Assembly: GCA_041685115.1 (NCBI GenBank)
Contig: JAWLGK010000021.1
Location: 1-64,000, forward strand
DNA from: JALOAT01 sp041685115
GTDB taxonomy: Bacteria; Pseudomonadota; Gammaproteobacteria; Thiohalomonadales; Thiohalomonadaceae
Direction of reading: 5' to 3'
Length of the DNA stretch: 64,000 nt
Below the pieces are notes generated by a model. That model did no database searches. It was not told the origin of the DNA and saw nothing but the letters and a program-made list of their open reading frames with translations. Positions 61,065 through 64,000 of this stretch are shown here, piece after piece; positions within the stretch are counted from its first letter, which is position 1; the number at the start of each line of letters is the position of its first letter. The position numbers and the translations under genes were made by a program.

Positions 61065-63131
61065 ATGACAAAACGCCGCATCCTCGTCACCAGCGCCCTG
61101 CCCTATGCCAACGGCCCCATTCACCTGGGCCATCTGGTGGAGTACATCCAGACCGACATCTGGGTGCGCTTCCAGAAGATGCGCGGCAACGAGTGCTGGT
61201 ATGTATGCGCCGATGACACCCACGGCACGCCCATCATGCTGCGCGCCGAGAAGGAGGGGATCACGCCCGAACAACTCATCGACCGGGTGTGGAAAGAGCA
61301 CAAGGCCGATTTCGACGGCTTCCTGGTGGAGTTCGACAACTATTACTCCACCAACTCACCCGAAACCAAGCACTACGCCGACGATATCTACCTGAAGCTC
61401 AAGGCCGCCGGCCTCATCGAGGTGCGCGCCATCGAGCAGTACTACGACCCGGTCAAGGAGATGTTCCTGCCCGACCGCTTCATCAAGGGCGAGTGCCCCA
61501 AGTGCCACGCCAAGGACCAGTACGGGGATTCCTGCGAGGTGTGCGGCACCACCTATCAGCCCACGGACCTGATCAATCCCTATTCGGCCGTCTCGGGCGC
61601 CACGCCCGTGCGCAAGCAGTCGGACCACCATTTCTTCAAGCTGGGCGCCTGCACGGACTTCCTGCGCGGCTGGATCAAGCCGCCCCAGGTGCAGCCCGAG
61701 GCCGCCAACAAGCTGACCGAGTGGCTGGATGCGGGCCTCTCGGACTGGGACATCTCCCGCGACGCGCCCTACTTCGGCTTCGAGATCCCGGGCGCGCCCG
61801 GCAAGTACTACTACGTGTGGCTGGACGCGCCCATCGGCTACATGGGCAGCTTCCACAATCTCTGCGATACCCGGGGCATCGACTTCGACGCCTTCTGGGA
61901 CAAGCAGAAATCTACCGCGGAAAAGACCGAGCTCTACCACTTCATCGGCAAGGACATCCTGTATTTCCACGCCCTGTTCTGGCCCGCGGAACTGCAAAGC
62001 GCCGGCTATCGCACGCCCACGTCCGTGTTCGCCCACGGCTTCCTCACCGTGAACGGCACCAAGATGTCCAAGTCACGCGGTACCTTCATCACCGCATCGA
62101 GCTTTTTGAAAAACCTGAACCCCGAATGGCTGCGCTACTACTTCGCCGCCAAGCTGGGCGCCGGTATCGACGACATCGACCTGAACCTGGAAGATTTCGT
62201 GGCACGGGTCAATGCCGATCTCGTCGGGAAATACGTGAATATCGCCAGCCGCGCCGCCGGTTTCATCACCAAACACTTCGACGGCGCACTCGCCTATGCG
62301 GGCGACACCTGGGCCCTCACCGCCCAGGCCGGCGCCGCCACCGCGCAGGTGCAGGAGGCCTACGAGGCGCGCGAGTATGGCCAGGCCCTGCGCCACATCA
62401 TGGCCGTGGCCGACCGCATCAACGAGGAATTCGACCGCGCCCAGCCCTGGGTGCTGGCCAAGGACGAGGGCAGGCGCACGGAGCTGCAGGACATCTGCTC
62501 GCGCACCCTGCACGGCTTCAAGCTGCTGTCGGTGCTGCTCGCCCCGGTGCTGCCCGCCACCGCCCGGCGCGTGGCCCGCGAACTGTTCGGCCTCGACCGT
62601 GACTTCCTGTGGAGCGACGCCACCGAACTTCCCCAGCGCATCAACGCCTACCAGCACCTGATGACCCGCGTGGACCCCAGGCAGATCGACGCACTCCTCG
62701 ACGCCAACACCGAAAGCATGATCGCGGACAAAGACACCCACTCGCAGGTGCGCCACTCCGAGCAACAGCAACGGGAAACCAAGCCGGTCATGGAACCCAT
62801 CGCCGAGACCATCGGCATCGACGACTTCGCCAAGGTGGACCTGCGTGTGGCGCGCATCGCCAAGGCCGAGCACGTGGAAGGCGCGGAAAAGCTACTGCGC
62901 CTGACCCTCGACCTGGGCGGCGAGACCCGCAACGTGTTCGCCGGCATCAAGTCCGCCTACAGCCCCGAACAGCTGGAAGGCCGCCTCACCGTGATGGTCG
63001 CCAACCTGGCCCCGCGCAAGATGAAGTTCGGCGTCTCCGAAGGCATGGTCCTGGCGGCCGGCCCGGGCGGCAAGGACCTCTTCATCCTCAACCCCGACAG
63101 CGGGGCGCAGCCGGGTATGAAGGTGAAGTGA
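61065..63131 (+). CDS. metG: Methionyl-tRNA synthetase
   Basis: Charges tRNA-Met. The 688-residue protein has the HIGH-type motif ALPYANGPIHLGHLVEYIQTD, the zinc knuckle CPKCHAKDQYGDSCEVC (about residues 145-161), the KMSKS motif in VNGTKMSKSRGTFI, an anticodon-binding helical domain, and a C-terminal tRNA-binding (OB-fold) domain IDDFAKVDLRVARIAKAEHVEGAEKLLRLTLDLG. Length matches E. coli-type MetG with the appended dimerisation domain. Confidence 0.98.
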   Translation: MTKRRILVTSALPYANGPIHLGHLVEYIQTDIWVRFQKMRGNECWYVCADDTHGTPIMLRAEKEGITPEQLIDRVWKEHKADFDGFLVEFDNYYSTNSPETKHYADDIYLKLKAAGLIEVRAIEQYYDPVKEMFLPDRFIKGECPKCHAKDQYGDSCEVCGTTYQPTDLINPYSAVSGATPVRKQSDHHFFKLGACTDFLRGWIKPPQVQPEAANKLTEWLDAGLSDWDISRDAPYFGFEIPGAPGKYYYVWLDAPIGYMGSFHNLCDTRGIDFDAFWDKQKSTAEKTELYHFIGKDILYFHALFWPAELQSAGYRTPTSVFAHGFLTVNGTKMSKSRGTFITASSFLKNLNPEWLRYYFAAKLGAGIDDIDLNLEDFVARVNADLVGKYVNIASRAAGFITKHFDGALAYAGDTWALTAQAGAATAQVQEAYEAREYGQALRHIMAVADRINEEFDRAQPWVLAKDEGRRTELQDICSRTLHGFKLLSVLLAPVLPATARRVARELFGLDRDFLWSDATELPQRINAYQHLMTRVDPRQIDALLDANTESMIADKDTHSQVRHSEQQQRETKPVMEPIAETIGIDDFAKVDLRVARIAKAEHVEGAEKLLRLTLDLGGETRNVFAGIKSAYSPEQLEGRLTVMVANLAPRKMKFGVSEGMVLAAGPGGKDLFILNPDSGAQPGMKVK

Positions 63132-63135
63132 CGGG

Positions 63136-63299
63136 AAAAGCTTTAACCACGGGGGACACGGGGAATCGATTCTTCTGTAGGAGCGGCCACCGGCCGCGAT
63201 GGCGCAATCCGAGGACAATCGCGGCCGGTGGCCGCTCCTACGGTTGGGGATGACCTTAATGGATTCCCGGTGTTCACCGTGTCCCCCGTGGTTCCTCTC
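63136..63299. repeat. Nested intergenic repeat module F
   Basis: The outer left arm 63136-63163 (AAAAGCTTTAACCACGGGGG) and outer right arm 63265-63299 (ACCGTGTCCCCCGTGGTTCC) enclose a REP with exact 23-bp arms, 63177-63199 (GTAGGAGCGGCCACCGGCCG and CGA) and 63219-63241. It lies between metG and rsxA. Confidence 0.8.
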
Positions 63300-63503
63300 T
63301 TCTGAAGAACCCGAAGGGTGCACGCAGGTTCTAATGCGGAGAAATCCTATTTAAGATTCCGCTAATATTGTTCATCGGTTTGACCGGGATCATTACCGTA
63401 AACTCCTCTTTTTACCGTAAAATCCCGGTTTGCCTCGCGGCCGGCTTGCCAGCACGAGGCGTTTGCCGCCATACTTGGCAGCCGACCAAATTGCTCGGGA
63501 ATT
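63300..63503. other. Upstream region of rsxA
   Basis: About 200 bases between the last repeat arm and the rsxA ATG. It contains the AT-richer stretch TATTTAAGATTCCGCTAATATTG and two close copies of TTTACCGTAAA-like sequence (63404-63422). I see no gene. Confidence 0.4.
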
Positions 63504-64000
63504 ATGACCGAATACGCCCTCATCCTTGTCAGCACGGTCCTGGTCAACAACTTTGTGCTGGTGAAGTTCCTTGGCCTCTGCCCCACGATGGGCGTGTCCA
63601 AGAAGGTCGAGACCGCCACCGGCATGGGGCTCGCCACCACCTTCGTGCTCACCCTGGCCGCCGTATCCAGCTATCTGGTCAACGAATACGTGCTCGCGCC
63701 GCTCGGCCTCGAATACCTGCGCACCATCGCCTTCATCCTGGTCATCGCGGTGGTGGTGCAGTTCACCGAGATGGTGGTGCACAAGACCTCCCCTGTGCTC
63801 TATCAGGTGCTCGGCATCTTCCTGCCCCTCATCACCACCAACTGCGCGGTGCTGGGCGTGGCGCTGCTCAATGTCCAGACCGAGCACGGCTTCCTGCAAT
63901 CGGCCGTGTACGGCTTCGGCGCCGCCCTCGGCTTCTCCCTGGTGCTGGTGCTGTTCGCCGCCATGCGCGAGCGCATCGCCGTGGCCGACGTGCCCCAGCC
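63504..64000 (+). CDS. rsxA: Electron transport complex subunit RsxA (partial, runs off the window)
   Basis: The first 165 residues of RsxA/RnfA, an integral membrane subunit of the Rsx/Rnf ferredoxin:NAD+ oxidoreductase-type complex. MTEYALILVSTVLVNNFVLVKFLGLCPTMGVSKKVETATGMGLATTFVLTLA and FLPLITTNCAVLGVALLNVQ are characteristic, including the conserved LGLCP and TTNCAVLG cysteine motifs on opposite half-repeats that hold an Fe-S cluster. The frame is open at the window edge; the family is about 190 residues, so most of the gene is present. Confidence 0.96.
   Translation, partial: MTEYALILVSTVLVNNFVLVKFLGLCPTMGVSKKVETATGMGLATTFVLTLAAVSSYLVNEYVLAPLGLEYLRTIAFILVIAVVVQFTEMVVHKTSPVLYQVLGIFLPLITTNCAVLGVALLNVQTEHGFLQSAVYGFGAALGFSLVLVLFAAMRERIAVADVPQ

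Overview
The window is about 64 kb of GC-rich bacterial chromosome. Its gene content (hda, rsxA, purM-purN, ilvI-ilvN-ilvC-pssA-leuA, apbC/dcd/metG, RimI, RF3) points to a gammaproteobacterium. The many periplasmic c-type cytochromes, thioredoxin-like proteins and copper proteins, plus a complete nitrous oxide reductase cluster, suggest a facultatively denitrifying, possibly sulfur-oxidising lineage near Chromatiales/Ectothiorhodospiraceae; that placement is inference. Ten Ns inside a poly-G/poly-C stretch near 58.65 kb mark an assembly gap. I found no rRNA, tRNA, CRISPR array, transposase or prophage.

Layout. 0-11 kb, mostly minus strand: prfC, rimI, a family-4 uracil-DNA glycosylase, leuA, pssA, a degenerate phosphatidylserine decarboxylase-like protein, ilvC, ilvN and ilvI (with a terminator-like hairpin in its leader). 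10-15.5 kb, plus strand: a DUF4124 protein, a MIF-family tautomerase, proS, and ahpC-ahpF behind an OxyR-type site. 15.5-16.2 kb: repeat-rich, gene-free. 16.2-19.8 kb, minus: a tightly overlapping five-gene cassette (small anchored protein, FtsX/MacB-like permease, ABC ATPase, eight-helix membrane protein with Cys/His loops, TlpA-like lipoprotein) that I cannot assign to a known pathway. 20-21.7 kb: a YhcC-type radical SAM protein and a secreted protein.

21.8-32.3 kb, minus: a clade II (atypical) nos operon in the order nosZ, monoheme cytochrome c, diheme cytochrome c, NosB-like membrane protein, nosD, nosG, nosH, nosF, nosL, nosY, tlpA, with no nosR or nosX. NosZ has a Sec signal peptide and a C-terminal helical extension without a heme motif. 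Upstream (32.7-37.1 kb) is a three-gene sensory system: a hybrid kinase with a CxxCH motif, a receiver-kinase fusion and a NarL-type regulator. 37.4-40.0 kb, plus: a copper-delivery operon (small membrane-anchored protein, SCO, PCuAC, small secreted protein, second SCO). Together these regions would supply electrons, copper and regulation for N2O respiration and/or copper oxidases.

40-51 kb: rhombosortase-like protease, lytic transglycosylase, acylphosphatase, an adaptor plus TolC pair without a pump, two thioredoxin-fold proteins, LysM and DUF4398 lipoproteins, arsC-wrbA-DUF2069, and hda-PerM-CDP-alcohol transferase-DUF2066. 51-64 kb: purM-purN, a TonB receptor-YfiR-hybrid kinase operon, a tiny Cys-terminal secreted peptide, a DUF3108 protein cut by the gap, dcd, apbC, metG and the start of rsxA.

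Many intergenic spaces carry dispersed inverted repeats. Several are nested: an outer pair containing CCACGGGG encloses either a GTAGGAGCGG-type REP or a GTCACGT-type palindrome.
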